Below, piece by piece: positions 34,680 to 44,718 of a DNA stretch of 64,000 nt. Source of the stretch: Pseudomonas fluorescens (GTDB lineage Bacteria; Pseudomonadota; Gammaproteobacteria; Pseudomonadales; Pseudomonadaceae). Within the stretch, counting starts at the first letter, position 1. Each line of letters starts with the position of its first letter. The DNA is taken from contig NZ_CABVIR010000003.1 in the NCBI RefSeq assembly GCF_902498065.1, positions 434,001 through 498,000 on the forward strand, given 5' to 3'. The position numbers and the translations under genes were made by a program. The notes beneath the pieces are model-generated. The model was not told the DNA's origin. It made no database searches and saw nothing but the letters and a program-made list of their open reading frames with translations.

Positions 34680-35582
34680 ATGCAAAAAATCACGTTGATC
34701 GGCTGCACCCTCGGCCTGCTGCTCGCCAGCCAGGTCCAGGCCAACGAAGCGCCACTGACCGGCACGCTGAACAAGGTCGCCAATGCCAAGAGCATCACGC
34801 TGGGCTATCGCGACGCGTCGGTGCCGTTCTCCTACGTGGGTGATCACACGGGGCAGCCGATGGGTTATTCGGTGGACCTGGCGAGCAAGATTGTCGAGCG
34901 CATCAAGCAAAAGCTTGAACTGCCGGATCTGCAGGTGAAGTACAACCTGGTGACCTCGCAAACGCGCATTCCGCTGGTGCAGAACGGCACGGTCGACCTT
35001 GAGTGCGGCTCCACCGGCGTGACGGCCGAGCGTATGCAGCAAGTGGCGTTTTCCTACGGGTTTATCTACGTGAAAGGGCAATTGCTCACGGCGAAGGACA
35101 GCGGCATCAAAAGCTTCGCCGACCTGCGCGGCAAGAACGTCGTGACCACCGCCGGCACCACTAATGAACGGTTTCTGAAGAGCTATAACGTCGATAACAA
35201 GATCGATATGTTCGTGATCAGCGCCAAGGACCACGGCGAAGCGTTCCAGATGCTGCAGTCGGGTCGGGCGGCGGCGTTCTATATGGATGACGCGCTGCTC
35301 TACGGCGAACGCGCCAAGGCTCGCGACCCGCATAACTGGGTGGTGGTGGGCGAGGAGCAATCGCGGGAAATCTACAGCTGCATGGTGCGCAAGGGCGACC
35401 CGCAGTTTCTGGAATTGGTGAACTCGACCCTTGCCGATTTGTACAGTTCGGGCGAGATCAATGCCATCTATCAGCGATGGTTCCAGCAACCGATTCCGCC
35501 TAAAGGCCTGAACCTGGAATTCCCGATGACCAGCGAACTGAAGGCAATCATCGCCAAGCCAGTGAGTGATCCGGTGCAATAA
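34680..35582 (+). CDS. Periplasmic amino-acid-binding protein of an ABC transporter
   Basis: A 300-residue family 3 solute-binding protein. It has a cleavable signal peptide (ITLIGCTLGLLLASQVQA, cut before NEAP) and the motifs LGYRDASVPFSYVGD, GTVDLECGSTGVTAER and FYMDDALLYGE found in glutamate/aspartate binding proteins. Third gene of the dehydrogenase operon. No permease or ATPase gene follows, so the protein must use a transporter encoded elsewhere. Confidence 0.9.
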   Translation: MQKITLIGCTLGLLLASQVQANEAPLTGTLNKVANAKSITLGYRDASVPFSYVGDHTGQPMGYSVDLASKIVERIKQKLELPDLQVKYNLVTSQTRIPLVQNGTVDLECGSTGVTAERMQQVAFSYGFIYVKGQLLTAKDSGIKSFADLRGKNVVTTAGTTNERFLKSYNVDNKIDMFVISAKDHGEAFQMLQSGRAAAFYMDDALLYGERAKARDPHNWVVVGEEQSREIYSCMVRKGDPQFLELVNSTLADLYSSGEINAIYQRWFQQPIPPKGLNLEFPMTSELKAIIAKPVSDPVQ

Positions 35583-35590
35583 CGCCTGAC

Positions 35591-35623
35591 TGATCGTTCC
35601 CACGCAGAACGTGGGGACGATCA
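35591..35623. terminator. Stem-loop after the solute-binding protein gene
   Basis: Inverted repeat TGATCGTTCCCACG / CGTGGGGACGATCA with a short CAGAA loop, just past the stop codon. It matches a common Pseudomonas intergenic repeat and probably ends transcripts from both convergent genes, though no T-run follows. Confidence 0.55.
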
Positions 35624-35680
35624 GTAGCGGTCTCCTGTTGGAGCGGCGGTGCGACGATTCGACTTGCCCGCGAAGAGGCC

Positions 35681-36400
35681 CTAGAAATCGCCCCATAGTT
35701 GCTGGGCTACGGCCAGCGCTACCACCGGCGCGGTCTCTGTGCGCAATACCCGTGGCCCAAGCCGTGCGGCGTGAAAACCAGCCCCTTTGGCCTGATCCAC
35801 TTCCGCATCGGACAACCCACCCTCCGGGCCGATCAAAAACGCCAGCGTCGCCGGTTTCGCATGGCTCACCAATGGTTCGGCCACTGGATGCAGCACCAAC
35901 TTCAATTCTGCTTGAGTCTGCTTCAACCAGTCCGCCAGCAACACCGGCGGATGAATCACCGGCACCCGTGAACGCCCGCATTGCTCGCACGCGCTGATCG
36001 CCACCTGGCGCCAGTGCATCAGGCGTTTGTCGGCACGCTCGTCCTTCAGCCGGACTTCGCAGCGGTCGCTGAAGATCGGGGTGATTTCGGTGACGCCCAG
36101 CTCGGTGGCTTTCTGGATCGCCCAGTCCATCCGCTCGCCACGGGACAGACCCTGGCCGAGATGGATCGCAAGCGGTGATTCGATCTGACCAGCGAAGCTT
36201 TCATCGATCTGCACCACGACGCGCTTCTTGCCGACTTCCATCAGCGTGGCGCGAAACTCATGGCCCGAGCCGTCGAACAGTTGCAATGCATCACCCTCGG
36301 CCATGCGCAGCACGCGGCTGATGTAATGGGCCTGGGCCTCGGGCAACTCGTGCTCGCCGGTGCTCAGGGGGGCGTCGATAAAGAAGCGGGACAGTCTCAT
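35681..36400 (-). CDS. rsmE: 16S rRNA (uracil-1498-N3)-methyltransferase
   Basis: SPOUT-class enzyme that methylates U1498 of 16S rRNA. The 239-residue protein shows HYISRVLRMAEGD, KATELGVTEITPIFSDRCEV, AFLIGPEGGLSDAEV and the knot end LGPRVLRTETAPVVALAVAQ. The start MRLSRFFID is the family N-terminus; the frame is open 17 codons upstream. It lies downstream of bioA, separated by a REP pair. Confidence 0.95.
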   Translation of the reverse strand: MRLSRFFIDAPLSTGEHELPEAQAHYISRVLRMAEGDALQLFDGSGHEFRATLMEVGKKRVVVQIDESFAGQIESPLAIHLGQGLSRGERMDWAIQKATELGVTEITPIFSDRCEVRLKDERADKRLMHWRQVAISACEQCGRSRVPVIHPPVLLADWLKQTQAELKLVLHPVAEPLVSHAKPATLAFLIGPEGGLSDAEVDQAKGAGFHAARLGPRVLRTETAPVVALAVAQQLWGDF

Positions 36401-36439
36401 GCTGGGTCTCTGTAATTCATGTGTAGGTCTTGGCGCCCC

Positions 36440-36510
36440 TATCGCGGGCAAGCCCGCTCCCCCAGGGTGTACGCCGTCACTGTGGGAGCCGGGCTTGCCC
36501 GCGATGGCGG
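36440..36510. repeat. Paired REP element between rsmE and bioA
   Basis: Inverted cores ATCGCGGGCAAGCCCGCTCC and GAGCCGGGCTTGCCCGCGAT with GTGGGAGC ends. Confidence 0.9.
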
Positions 36511-36545
36511 CAGCGCAGGCACCACAGACGCTTGAGTGAAATCAA

Positions 36546-37952
36546 TCAGCCCGGATCGCGGAACCCGGGATGGAAGTCTTTCGGCACCGAGACGCTCACG
36601 CTATTGCGGGTTGCAATGTCGATTCCTTCAGTGGCCACTTCCGCCAGAAAGTCGATCTGCTCCGGGGTGATCACGTAGGGCGGCAGGAAATACACCACGC
36701 TGCCCAACGGGCGAAGCAAAGCACCACGCTCCAGCGCATGCTGGAACACCTTCAAGCCTCGACGTTCCTGCCACGGGTAGGCCTCTTTGGTGGCCTTGTC
36801 CTTGACCATCTCGATGGCCAATACCATACCGGTCTGACGCACTTCCGAGACGTTTGGATGATCGACCAGGTGCGCGGTGGAGGAGGCCATGCGCTGGGCC
36901 AACGCTTTGTTGTTCTCGATGACGTTGTCTTCTTCGAAGATATCCAGCGTCGCCAAGGCGGCCGCGCACGCCAGCGGGTTGCCGGTGTAGCTGTGCGAGT
37001 GCAGGAAGGCACGCAAGGTCGGGTAGTCGTCGTAGAACGCGCTGTAGACATCTTCCGTGGTCACGCAGGCCGCCAGCGGCAGGTAACCGCCAGTCAGGGC
37101 CTTGGACAGGCAGAGGAAGTCCGGGCGGATGCCGGCCTGTTCGCAGGCGAACATGGTTCCGGTGCGGCCGAAGCCGACGGCGATTTCGTCGTGGATCAGG
37201 TGCACGCCGTAACGGTCGCAAGCTTCACGCAGCAGCTTCAAATAAACCGGGTGATACATGCGCATGCCGCCGGCGCCCTGGATCAACGGCTCGACGATCA
37301 CCGCCGCGACAGTGTCGTGATTCTCCGCCAGCGTCTGCTCCATCGCGGCAAACATGTTGCGCGAATGCGCTTCCCAGCTCATGCCCTCAGGGCGCAGGTA
37401 GCAATCGGGGCTTGGCACCTTGATGGTGTCCAGCAGCAACGCCTTGTAGGTCTCGGTGAACAGCGGCACGTCGCCCACCGACATCGCCGCCATGGTTTCG
37501 CCGTGATAGCTGTTGGTCAGGGTGACAAAGCGCTTCTTGTTCGGCTGGCCGCGGTTGAGCCAGTAGTGAAAGCTCATTTTCAGTGCGACTTCGATGCAGG
37601 ACGAACCGTTATCGGCGTAGAAGCATCGGGTCAGCCCTTCCGGCGTCATCTTCACCAGGCGCTCGGACAACTCGATCACCGGCTGATGGCTGAAACCGGC
37701 GAGGATCACGTGCTCCAGCTGATCGACCTGATCCTTGATGCGCTGATTGATACGCGGGTTGGCGTGGCCGAACACGTTGACCCACCAGGAGCTGACCGCG
37801 TCGAGGTAGCGTTTGCCTTCGAAGTCTTCCAGCCACACGCCTTCGCCGCGCTTGATCGGGATCAGCGGCAACTGTTCGTGGTCTTTCATCTGGGTGCAGG
37901 GATGCCACAACACCGCGAGATCGCGTTGCATCCACTGATTATTCAGGCCCAT
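36546..37952 (-). CDS. bioA: Adenosylmethionine-8-amino-7-oxononanoate aminotransferase
   Basis: PLP enzyme of biotin synthesis that uses SAM as amino donor to turn KAPA into DAPA. The 468-residue protein has the family N-terminus RDLAVLWHPCTQMKDHE, SSWWVNVFGHANPRIN, NSYHGETMAAMSVGD, HLIHDEIAVGFGRTGTMFACEQAGI and the PLP lysine in LSKALTGGYLP. It stands apart from the other bio genes, as is common in Pseudomonas. Confidence 0.95.
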   Translation of the reverse strand: MGLNNQWMQRDLAVLWHPCTQMKDHEQLPLIPIKRGEGVWLEDFEGKRYLDAVSSWWVNVFGHANPRINQRIKDQVDQLEHVILAGFSHQPVIELSERLVKMTPEGLTRCFYADNGSSCIEVALKMSFHYWLNRGQPNKKRFVTLTNSYHGETMAAMSVGDVPLFTETYKALLLDTIKVPSPDCYLRPEGMSWEAHSRNMFAAMEQTLAENHDTVAAVIVEPLIQGAGGMRMYHPVYLKLLREACDRYGVHLIHDEIAVGFGRTGTMFACEQAGIRPDFLCLSKALTGGYLPLAACVTTEDVYSAFYDDYPTLRAFLHSHSYTGNPLACAAALATLDIFEEDNVIENNKALAQRMASSTAHLVDHPNVSEVRQTGMVLAIEMVKDKATKEAYPWQERRGLKVFQHALERGALLRPLGSVVYFLPPYVITPEQIDFLAEVATEGIDIATRNSVSVSVPKDFHPGFRDPG

Positions 37953-38174
37953 GTTCAGTCTCCTCGAGGCGGTCCGCGACAGGCGCGAACCTACAATCGC
38001 GCAAGCCTATGCAATGCGTGGCATCGGGACAACCCATTGTGTCGAATGAGCTACTTTGTATAGGGCGATAGACGTTGCTGGCGGGCCTTTGATGGCTGAC
38101 GTATTCTTCGCGGTTCTTTGAGTCGACTGACTCGTAAAACTGCTTTTTCCTCGTGTATTTCCGGAGTTCGCTGA

Positions 38175-39947
38175 ATGTCTGCTGGTTGGCTGCGCGCCTG
38201 TGCGCTGGTGATGTTAGGGCTGTTCAGCGTGTCTGCGCTGGCCAAGGATAAAACGGCGATCGTGATCGGCGGCGGGCTCTCGGGCCTGACGGCGGCGTAC
38301 GAACTGCAGAACAAAGGCTGGCAGGTGACCCTGCTGGAAGCCAAGCCGAGCCTGGGCGGTCGTTCCGGTATGGCCACCAGTGAGTGGATCGGCAACGACA
38401 AGACCCAGCCGGTGCTGAACAAGTACGTCTCGACGTTCAAGCTGAGCACCACGCCGGCCCCTGAATTCGTGCGCACGCCGAGTTACCTGATCGACGGCGT
38501 GTATTACACCGCTGCTGATCTGGCGACCAAGGAGCCGGCCACCGCTGACGCGCTCAAGCGTTACGAAAAAACTCTGGACGATCTGGCGCGCTCGATCGAA
38601 GACCCGCAGAACCCGGCGGCGAACAGCACGCTGCATGCCCTGGATCAGATCAACGTCTCCAACTGGCTCGACCGTTTGACGTTGCCCGCCACGGCCCGCC
38701 AATTGATCAATCAGCAAATTCGTACCCGTTACGACGAACCTTCACGCCTGTCGTTGCTGTACTACGCACAACAGAGCCGGGTTTACCGTGGCGTGTCCGA
38801 CCGTGACCTGCGCGCTTCGCGCCTGCTCGGCGGCAGCCCGGTGTTGGCACAAGCCTTTGTCAAACAGCTGAAAACCATCAAGACCAGTTCCCCGGTCTCG
38901 GCCATCACCCAGGACAAGGACGGCGTGACCGTCAAAGTCGGCAGCGTCGGCTATCAGGCTGACTACGTCGTGGTAGCGGTGCCGTTGCGCGCACTGAACA
39001 AAATCGCGATGACCCCGGCGCTGGATGCCCAGCACCTGGGCGCGATCAAAGGCACCAACTACGGTTGGCGCGACCAGATCATGCTGAAGTTCAAGACGCC
39101 GGTGTGGGAAAGCAAGGCGCGCATGTCCGGCGAGATCTACAGCAACACTGGCCTGGGTATGTTGTGGGTCGAGCCGGCGCTTAAGGGCGGCGCCAACGTG
39201 GTGATCAACCTGTCCGGCGACAACGCGCGGGTGATGCAGGTTTTCGGCGACAAGCAGATGGTCGATCAGGTGCTGATTCGTCTGCACGCGTTTTATCCAC
39301 AGGCGCGCGGTGCGTTCACCGGTTATGAAATCCGTCGCTACAGCACCGACCCTTCGATGGGCGGCGCTTACCTGGCCTTCGGTCCGGGCCAGATCAGCAA
39401 GTACTGGCGCTTGTGGGAGCGTCCGCTGCAACGCGTAGCGTTCGCTGGCGAACATACCGACACGTTGTACCCAGGCACTCTGGAAGGCGCACTGCGCACC
39501 GGTCAGCGTGCGGCCAGTCAGGTTGAAGACCTGGCGGCAGGCAAGTCGTTTGAACCGGCGAAAGTTGTTCCGGCAGCGACAGCTGTTGCCGCCGGTGCAG
39601 TCGCGGCGAAGAAGGGCAACTTCTTTACCAACCTGTTCGGTGGTTCCTCGGACGACGACAAGAAGCCGGAGCCCGTGAAGGCACCAGAGCCAGTCACACC
39701 GCCAGCACAGGCACCCGCTCCAGTGCCAACCCCGGCCCCTGCGCCAGTGGAAGCGCCGAAGCCGGCGGCACCGGTGAAAGCCGAGCCCGCCAAGAAGGCT
39801 GCGGCCAAAGCACCGGTGAAAAAGCCTGCTGCCAAAACCGAAGCCAAAAAAGCGCCAGCCAAGGCGCCTGCGAAGAAAGCTGAACCGGCGAAGAAACCAG
39901 CAGCCAAACCTGCTGCGGCTCCGGCGGCGGATACCAAAGCGCAGTAA
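38175..39947 (+). CDS. Secreted-type flavin amine oxidase with a Lys/Ala/Pro-rich tail
   Basis: A 590-residue protein. Residues 1-23 form a signal peptide (ACALVMLGLFSVSALA). Residues 25-455 form an FAD amine oxidase domain (TAIVIGGGLSGLTAAYELQN, LLEAKPSLGGRSG; C-terminal FAVGEHTDT-type segment FAGEHTDTLYPGTLEGALRTG). From residue 485 on there are over 100 residues made almost only of Pro, Ala, Lys and Glu. The substrate is unknown. A terminator follows, so it is transcribed alone. Confidence 0.85.
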   Translation: MSAGWLRACALVMLGLFSVSALAKDKTAIVIGGGLSGLTAAYELQNKGWQVTLLEAKPSLGGRSGMATSEWIGNDKTQPVLNKYVSTFKLSTTPAPEFVRTPSYLIDGVYYTAADLATKEPATADALKRYEKTLDDLARSIEDPQNPAANSTLHALDQINVSNWLDRLTLPATARQLINQQIRTRYDEPSRLSLLYYAQQSRVYRGVSDRDLRASRLLGGSPVLAQAFVKQLKTIKTSSPVSAITQDKDGVTVKVGSVGYQADYVVVAVPLRALNKIAMTPALDAQHLGAIKGTNYGWRDQIMLKFKTPVWESKARMSGEIYSNTGLGMLWVEPALKGGANVVINLSGDNARVMQVFGDKQMVDQVLIRLHAFYPQARGAFTGYEIRRYSTDPSMGGAYLAFGPGQISKYWRLWERPLQRVAFAGEHTDTLYPGTLEGALRTGQRAASQVEDLAAGKSFEPAKVVPAATAVAAGAVAAKKGNFFTNLFGGSSDDDKKPEPVKAPEPVTPPAQAPAPVPTPAPAPVEAPKPAAPVKAEPAKKAAAKAPVKKPAAKTEAKKAPAKAPAKKAEPAKKPAAKPAAAPAADTKAQ

Positions 39948-39962
39948 ACGTCTGGATTAAAG

Positions 39963-39990
39963 AAACGCGGCGCAAATGCCGCGTTTTTTT
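39963..39990 (+). terminator. Rho-independent terminator
   Basis: ACGCGGC / GCCGCGT stem with a 6-base loop followed by seven T, 16 bases after the amine oxidase stop codon. Confidence 0.9.
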
Positions 39991-40199
39991 ATGCCTGAGG
40001 AAAAGAACTGAATAAATCTCATGGCGTAGGTGTTCTTGATTTGGAGGTCATTTTTTTTCACACATTGTTCTTTAATCTTTCCTTAACTCACCGATTTCAG
40101 ACTCTTGATCGTATTTCTCGATATTTCAAAGCGAAATTTTCCGCTTTAAATCGATAGATAACTCGATAGTCTTGGTCGCAATTCTCACAGGATTTGGGC

Positions 40200-40751
40200 A
40201 TGCCGCTACGTAACTCTTCTTCCCGCTACGGTTGGGTCAGTATCTTCATGCATTGGGGCGTGGCGCTGGCGGTCTTCGGTCTGTTTGCGTTGGGCTTGTG
40301 GATGGTCGATCTCGACTACTACAGCACTTGGCGCAAAGACGCGCCTGACCTGCATAAAAGCATTGGCCTGGTGTTGTTGGCCGTGATGGTTCTTCGGGTG
40401 TTGTGGCGTTTTATCAGCCCACCGCCGCCAACACTGGAAAGCTATAGCCGGCTGACGCGCATGGGCGCGAAGTTTGGCCATTCGTTTCTGTACCTCGGAC
40501 TGTTTGCTGTGATGATTGCCGGTTACCTGATTTCCACCGCAGACGGTGTCGGGATTCCGGTGTTTGGCCTGTTTGAAGTTCCTGCACTGGTATCCGGACT
40601 ACCGGACCAGGCAGACACCGCCGGTGTGATTCATTTCTACCTGGCGTGGGCGCTGGTAATTTTTTCCGGCCTCCATGCGTTGGCAGCATTGAAACACCAC
40701 TTTATCGATCGTGATGCGACCCTGACGCGAATGCTGGGGCGCAAAGCCTGA
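40200..40751 (+). CDS. Cytochrome b561 family protein
   Basis: A 183-residue inner-membrane diheme cytochrome b561 type protein with four TM helices. Histidines likely to hold heme are in [39 protein letters not shown] and [25 protein letters not shown]. It lies next to a YceI protein (33-bp gap), a common pair thought to handle quinones or isoprenoids and oxidative stress. ATG at 40200 with AGGA eight bases upstream; TTG two codons earlier is less likely. Confidence 0.9.
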   Translation: MPLRNSSSRYGWVSIFMHWGVALAVFGLFALGLWMVDLDYYSTWRKDAPDLHKSIGLVLLAVMVLRVLWRFISPPPPTLESYSRLTRMGAKFGHSFLYLGLFAVMIAGYLISTADGVGIPVFGLFEVPALVSGLPDQADTAGVIHFYLAWALVIFSGLHALAALKHHFIDRDATLTRMLGRKA

Positions 40752-40783
40752 TGTTCAACCTCGACTCCAAAGGAATAGAAAGC

Positions 40784-41362
40784 ATGTTGAAAAAGACCCT
40801 CGCCGCTCTGGCAATCGGCTCCGCTCTGCTGTCCGCCAACGTGATGGCAGCTGACTACGTTGTCGACAAGGAAGGCCAGCACGCCTTCGTTGACTTCAAG
40901 ATCAGCCACCTGGGCTACAGCTTCATCACCGGTACTTTCAAGGACATCGACGGCAAGTTCAGCTTCGACGCTGCCAAGCCTGAAGCCAGCAAGATCGAGT
41001 TCAATGTGAATACCGCCAGCGTATTCACCAACCATGCCGAGCGCGACAAGCACATCGCCAGTGGTGACTTCCTGAATGCGGCCAAATTCGCCAAGGCCAC
41101 CTTCGTTTCCACCAGTGTCAAATCCACCGGCAAAAACACTGCCGACGTGGCGGGTGATCTGACCATCGCAGGCGTAACCAAGCCAGTCGTGGTCAAGGCC
41201 ACCTTCCTGGGTGAAGGCAAGGATCCATGGGGCGGCTACCGTGCCGGCTTCGAAGGCACCACCAGCATCAAGCGTTCCGACTTCGGCAAGCAGAAAGACC
41301 TGGGCCCAGCGTCCGACGCGGTCGAGCTGTACGTTTCGTTTGAAGGTGTCAAAGCGAAGTAA
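40784..41362 (+). CDS. YceI family periplasmic protein
   Basis: A 192-residue lipocalin-like protein that binds isoprenoid chains such as quinones. It has a signal peptide ([22 protein letters not shown], cut before ADYV) and family motifs [41 protein letters not shown] and [14 protein letters not shown]. The ATG at 40784 is chosen because it places the signal peptide at the N-terminus and has AAGGA upstream. Confidence 0.92.
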   Translation: MLKKTLAALAIGSALLSANVMAADYVVDKEGQHAFVDFKISHLGYSFITGTFKDIDGKFSFDAAKPEASKIEFNVNTASVFTNHAERDKHIASGDFLNAAKFAKATFVSTSVKSTGKNTADVAGDLTIAGVTKPVVVKATFLGEGKDPWGGYRAGFEGTTSIKRSDFGKQKDLGPASDAVELYVSFEGVKAK

Positions 41363-41378
41363 CTTTCGCGCCTGACAC

Positions 41379-41416
41379 AAAAACGCCCCCGATCTCGCGA
41401 TCGGGGGCGTTTTTTA
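41379..41416 (+). terminator. Rho-independent terminator after yceI
   Basis: AACGCCCCCGATC / GATCGGGGGCGTT stem with a 4-base loop and a run of six T. Confidence 0.93.
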
Positions 41417-41452
41417 TGGCCTGGTGCAATCTGCACAGGCGATGAAATCCAC

Positions 41453-41541
41453 TGTGGGAGCGGGCTTGCCCGCGATAGCGGTGGGTCAGGCAACATATTT
41501 TTGCGGGACTGACGCCATCGCGGGCAAGCCCGCTCCCACAG
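41453..41541. repeat. Paired REP element
   Basis: Inverted cores GAGCGGGCTTGCCCGCGATA and ATCGCGGGCAAGCCCGCTCC. It is framed by the terminators of the two convergent genes. Confidence 0.92.
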
Positions 41542-41559
41542 GGTTTTGCCTCTGGCAAA

Positions 41560-41595
41560 AAAAATGCCCCGGATCGCGAGATCAGGGGCATTTTT
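41560..41595 (-). terminator. Rho-independent terminator of rhlE
   Basis: AAAAATGCCCC / GGGGCATTTTT with inner GATC pairing. It lies 15 bases past the rhlE stop on the minus strand, followed by a T-run. Confidence 0.88.
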
Positions 41596-41610
41596 CATGG
41601 CAGCGTTAAA

Positions 41611-43488
41611 TCAGCGGTTGCGAGTCAGCAACGCTGGTTTTTCGCCGCGCGGACGGCCTGGCAATTGATCAAGTTGCTCGGGAGTCGGGAAACGATCGGT
41701 TTTCGACTCCTTGTGAATGATCTTCGGCGCCGGGCCGCGCGGGTTCTGCACAGCCGGTTCCGAACGAGGCTGGTCGTCGGTACGGGCCGGGCGGCGGTTG
41801 CGACCTTCTTCGCGACGGGCCTGACCGTCACGTGGCGCGCCGTTGCGTGGACCGCTGCGCTTGGCCGGCGGTGTGCCGGTGGTGGCACCGTCGCTGCTGC
41901 GCGGACCGCTTTGGCGACCCTGAGGCTTGCCGCCGGTGCGTGGTGCGCCTGCGCCAGCCGCTGCGCCTTGTGCCGGAGCGCCCGGACGGCGGCCACGACC
42001 CTGGGCCGGTTTGGCTTGAGGCACGTAGTCGACGCGGTTACCGAAGTTATCGATATCGTCGTCCAGGAACTCGTCCGGAGCGCGATCAGCGGCAGCGCGT
42101 GGCGCCGGGCGCTGTTGCTCGCGCGCCGGGGTGCCTTCGCGTGGCTTCTGCTCACGTGCCGGGCGCTCGCCACGGCCGCTGGCCGCCGGTTTTTCCTTGC
42201 CGCCCTTGTCCTTGCCCTTGTCTTTACGACCGCCGCCACCGCCGCTGCCGTTTGGACCGTCGCCGCGCGGGCCACGTGGGTTGCGCGGGTTACGCACATC
42301 CGGACGCTCGCGGACTTCTGGCTTCTCGGCTTCTACGGCGCTGGAATCGAAGCCCATCAGGTCGCCGTCGGCGATTTTCTGCTTGGTCATGCGTTCGATG
42401 CTTTTCAGCAGTTTTTCTTCGTCCGGGGCCACCAGCGAGATCGCCTCGCCCGAACGACCGGCACGGCCAGTACGGCCGATACGGTGCACGTAATCTTCGT
42501 CGACGTTCGGCAGTTCGAAGTTGACCACGTGTGGCAACTGGTCGATATCGAGGCCGCGAGCGGCGATGTCGGTAGCAACCAGGATGCGCACTTCGCCGGC
42601 CTTGAAGTCGGCCAGGGCTTTGGTGCGTGCGTTCTGGCTCTTGTTGCCGTGGATGGCGACGGCGCTGAGACCGTGTTTATCCAGGTATTCGGCCAGACGG
42701 TTGGCGCCGTGCTTGGTACGGGTGAACACCAGCACCTGTTCCCAGGCGCCTGCGGTGATCAAGTGTGCCAACAGCGAACGCTTGTGGTTGGCCGGCAGGC
42801 GGAAGACGCGTTGCTCGATGCGCTCGACCGTGGTGTTCGGCGGCGTGACTTCGATGCGTTCCGGGTTGTGCAGCAGTTTGCCGGCGAGGTCGGTGATGTC
42901 CTTGGAGAACGTCGCCGAAAACAGCAGGTTTTGACGTTTGCTCGGCAGACGCGCCAGAACCTTTTTCACGTCATGGACGAAGCCCATGTCGAGCATGCGG
43001 TCAGCTTCGTCCAGCACGAGGATTTCCACGTGGGACAAATCGACGCTGCCTTGGCCGGCGAGGTCGAGCAGGCGGCCAGGGCAGGCCACCAGCACGTCAA
43101 CGCCACGGGACATGGCCTGAACCTGTGGGTTCATGCCGACGCCGCCGAAGATGCAGGCACTGACGAACTTCAGGTCACGGGCATAGACCTTGAAGCTCTC
43201 GTGGACCTGGGCCGCGAGTTCGCGGGTAGGGGTCAGGACCAATACGCGCGGTTGGCGCGGGCCGTGACGCTGGGATTTGTCCGGGTGACCGTTGGGGAAC
43301 AACCGCTCCAGAATCGGAAGGGCGAAGCCGCCGGTTTTACCAGTACCTGTCTGAGCCGCAACCATGAGGTCGCGACCTTGCAACACGGCGGGAATGGCCC
43401 GCTGTTGCACCGGAGTAGGCTCGGTATAGCCCGCTGCCTCGATGGCGCGGACTAAAGCCTCGGAGAGACCGAGGGAAGCAAAGGACAT
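41611..43488 (-). CDS. rhlE: DEAD-box RNA helicase RhlE with long basic tail
   Basis: ATP-dependent RNA helicase for RNA decay and ribosome assembly, 625 residues. It shows all helicase motifs: Q motif ([11 protein letters not shown]), [43 protein letters not shown] and [13 protein letters not shown]. After about residue 385 comes a 240-residue low-complexity tail rich in Arg, Gly, Pro and Lys, probably disordered and RNA-binding. The start [20 protein letters not shown] is typical; the frame stays open 105 codons upstream but is not family-like. Confidence 0.95.
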   Translation of the reverse strand: MSFASLGLSEALVRAIEAAGYTEPTPVQQRAIPAVLQGRDLMVAAQTGTGKTGGFALPILERLFPNGHPDKSQRHGPRQPRVLVLTPTRELAAQVHESFKVYARDLKFVSACIFGGVGMNPQVQAMSRGVDVLVACPGRLLDLAGQGSVDLSHVEILVLDEADRMLDMGFVHDVKKVLARLPSKRQNLLFSATFSKDITDLAGKLLHNPERIEVTPPNTTVERIEQRVFRLPANHKRSLLAHLITAGAWEQVLVFTRTKHGANRLAEYLDKHGLSAVAIHGNKSQNARTKALADFKAGEVRILVATDIAARGLDIDQLPHVVNFELPNVDEDYVHRIGRTGRAGRSGEAISLVAPDEEKLLKSIERMTKQKIADGDLMGFDSSAVEAEKPEVRERPDVRNPRNPRGPRGDGPNGSGGGGGRKDKGKDKGGKEKPAASGRGERPAREQKPREGTPAREQQRPAPRAAADRAPDEFLDDDIDNFGNRVDYVPQAKPAQGRGRRPGAPAQGAAAGAGAPRTGGKPQGRQSGPRSSDGATTGTPPAKRSGPRNGAPRDGQARREEGRNRRPARTDDQPRSEPAVQNPRGPAPKIIHKESKTDRFPTPEQLDQLPGRPRGEKPALLTRNR

Positions 43489-43711
43489 GAGTAATCCTGT
43501 TTTAGTTAGGGCTTGGCCCAATGGGAGTCTTGCCTGGCGCGAATGGCGTTTAAGAAGAACGCAATCCCGTCCGGTCCTGCTGGGCCTTGAAAGCTCGTCT
43601 GGAGCGCTCGCGCGGGCTGAAAAGCTGCGCTGTAGCGGGGTCGAGATGCCTTGAACAAGTCCGAGCGTCCGGGCGTGAGCCTGGCGGGAAGGCCGGAGTA
43701 TAACAGAGCAA

Positions 43712-44527
43712 TCACTGCGCGCCGCTTTCCTGCTGCTCAACGGTTTTTTCGTGGGCGGCGGTGGCCGCGGCAGTTTTTGTGCTGGCAGCCGGGTCGGCAC
43801 CATAACGGGCGCTCAGTTCGGCGTACGCGGGTTCGCGCTTGAAACGTTTGAGCTCGGCGCCGAAGCGCTGCACCAGCAAGTCCATGCCCGCGTTGCGGCG
43901 CACCGCCAGGAACTGGCTCTGCTGGCTGATGACAATCGGGTTTTCGCTGATCTTGTCGCGGATGTCCAACTCGTCGAGCAAATGCTGGCCCACCCGGCGG
44001 TCGGTGATCAGCAGGTCGATCCTGCCGCGCACCAGTTTGCCGAAGTTGGCTTCATGGGTAGGCGCGGGTTCGCGTGTGAACAGGGTCGATTCGCTGAAGT
44101 CCGGGCTGTACAGATAGCCCGGCGAGGTGCCGATTGTCAGGCCTTTCAGGTCGTCGAGGGTGCGAAACGGATGCGGGCGTTCGTTGGCATAGAACATCAC
44201 GAACTGGACTTCCGACAGCGGTTCGCTGGGGTAGAGCAGGGTCGCATCGCGCTCATCGCTATGGAAAATGTCCAGCGCACCATCGGCCTGGCCGGTTTCT
44301 AGCATCGACAGGCAGCGTTTCCACGGCAGGAACTGCCACTCGACTTCGATCCCCAGCCGCTTGAAGACGATGGCCGTGGTTTCGTAGTCCAGGCCCAGTG
44401 ATTGGCCGTTTTCCTCATAGACATAAGGCGCCCACGGTTCAGTGACAATGCGCAGCTTCTCGCCCCGAGCGGCGAAGCTCAGGCAAGTGAAAAGAAACAC
44501 GGTGAGTAGCTGGGCGATCAAAGGCAT
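43712..44527 (-). CDS. Periplasmic solute-binding protein, family 3
   Basis: A 271-residue protein with signal peptide ([20 protein letters not shown]) and one SBP family 3 domain ([57 protein letters not shown]). The C-terminus has a short Ala/Lys/Glu tail. The ligand is not known. No transporter genes adjoin, so it may serve as a sensor-type or stand-alone binding protein. Confidence 0.8.
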   Translation of the reverse strand: MPLIAQLLTVFLFTCLSFAARGEKLRIVTEPWAPYVYEENGQSLGLDYETTAIVFKRLGIEVEWQFLPWKRCLSMLETGQADGALDIFHSDERDATLLYPSEPLSEVQFVMFYANERPHPFRTLDDLKGLTIGTSPGYLYSPDFSESTLFTREPAPTHEANFGKLVRGRIDLLITDRRVGQHLLDELDIRDKISENPIVISQQSQFLAVRRNAGMDLLVQRFGAELKRFKREPAYAELSARYGADPAASTKTAAATAAHEKTVEQQESGAQ

Positions 44528-44624
44528 GGCTTGAGATTACGACGAGAAACCGTAAAGAGCCAGAAACCCGCTCCAGAAGCTCTATCTCCGTGTATTGCTT
44601 CACAATAAAAGTGCGTTAAAAGCA

Positions 44625-44697
44625 AAAAATCGCAGCTTTGGCAGGGCCTACAAGGATTACACATCCCGATGCAGGCGCTGCCGAAGCTGCGATCTTT
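44625..44697 (-). terminator. Long stem-loop after metF
   Basis: TCGCAGCTTTGGCAG (44629-44644) pairs with CTGCCGAAGCTGCGA (44678-44692). Read on the minus strand the stem ends in a run of six T, so it fits a terminator of ahcY-metF. The sequence also resembles a repeat that is common in Pseudomonas intergenic DNA. Confidence 0.65.
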
Positions 44698-44718
44698 TGA
44701 TCTTGCTTTAAACGTCTG

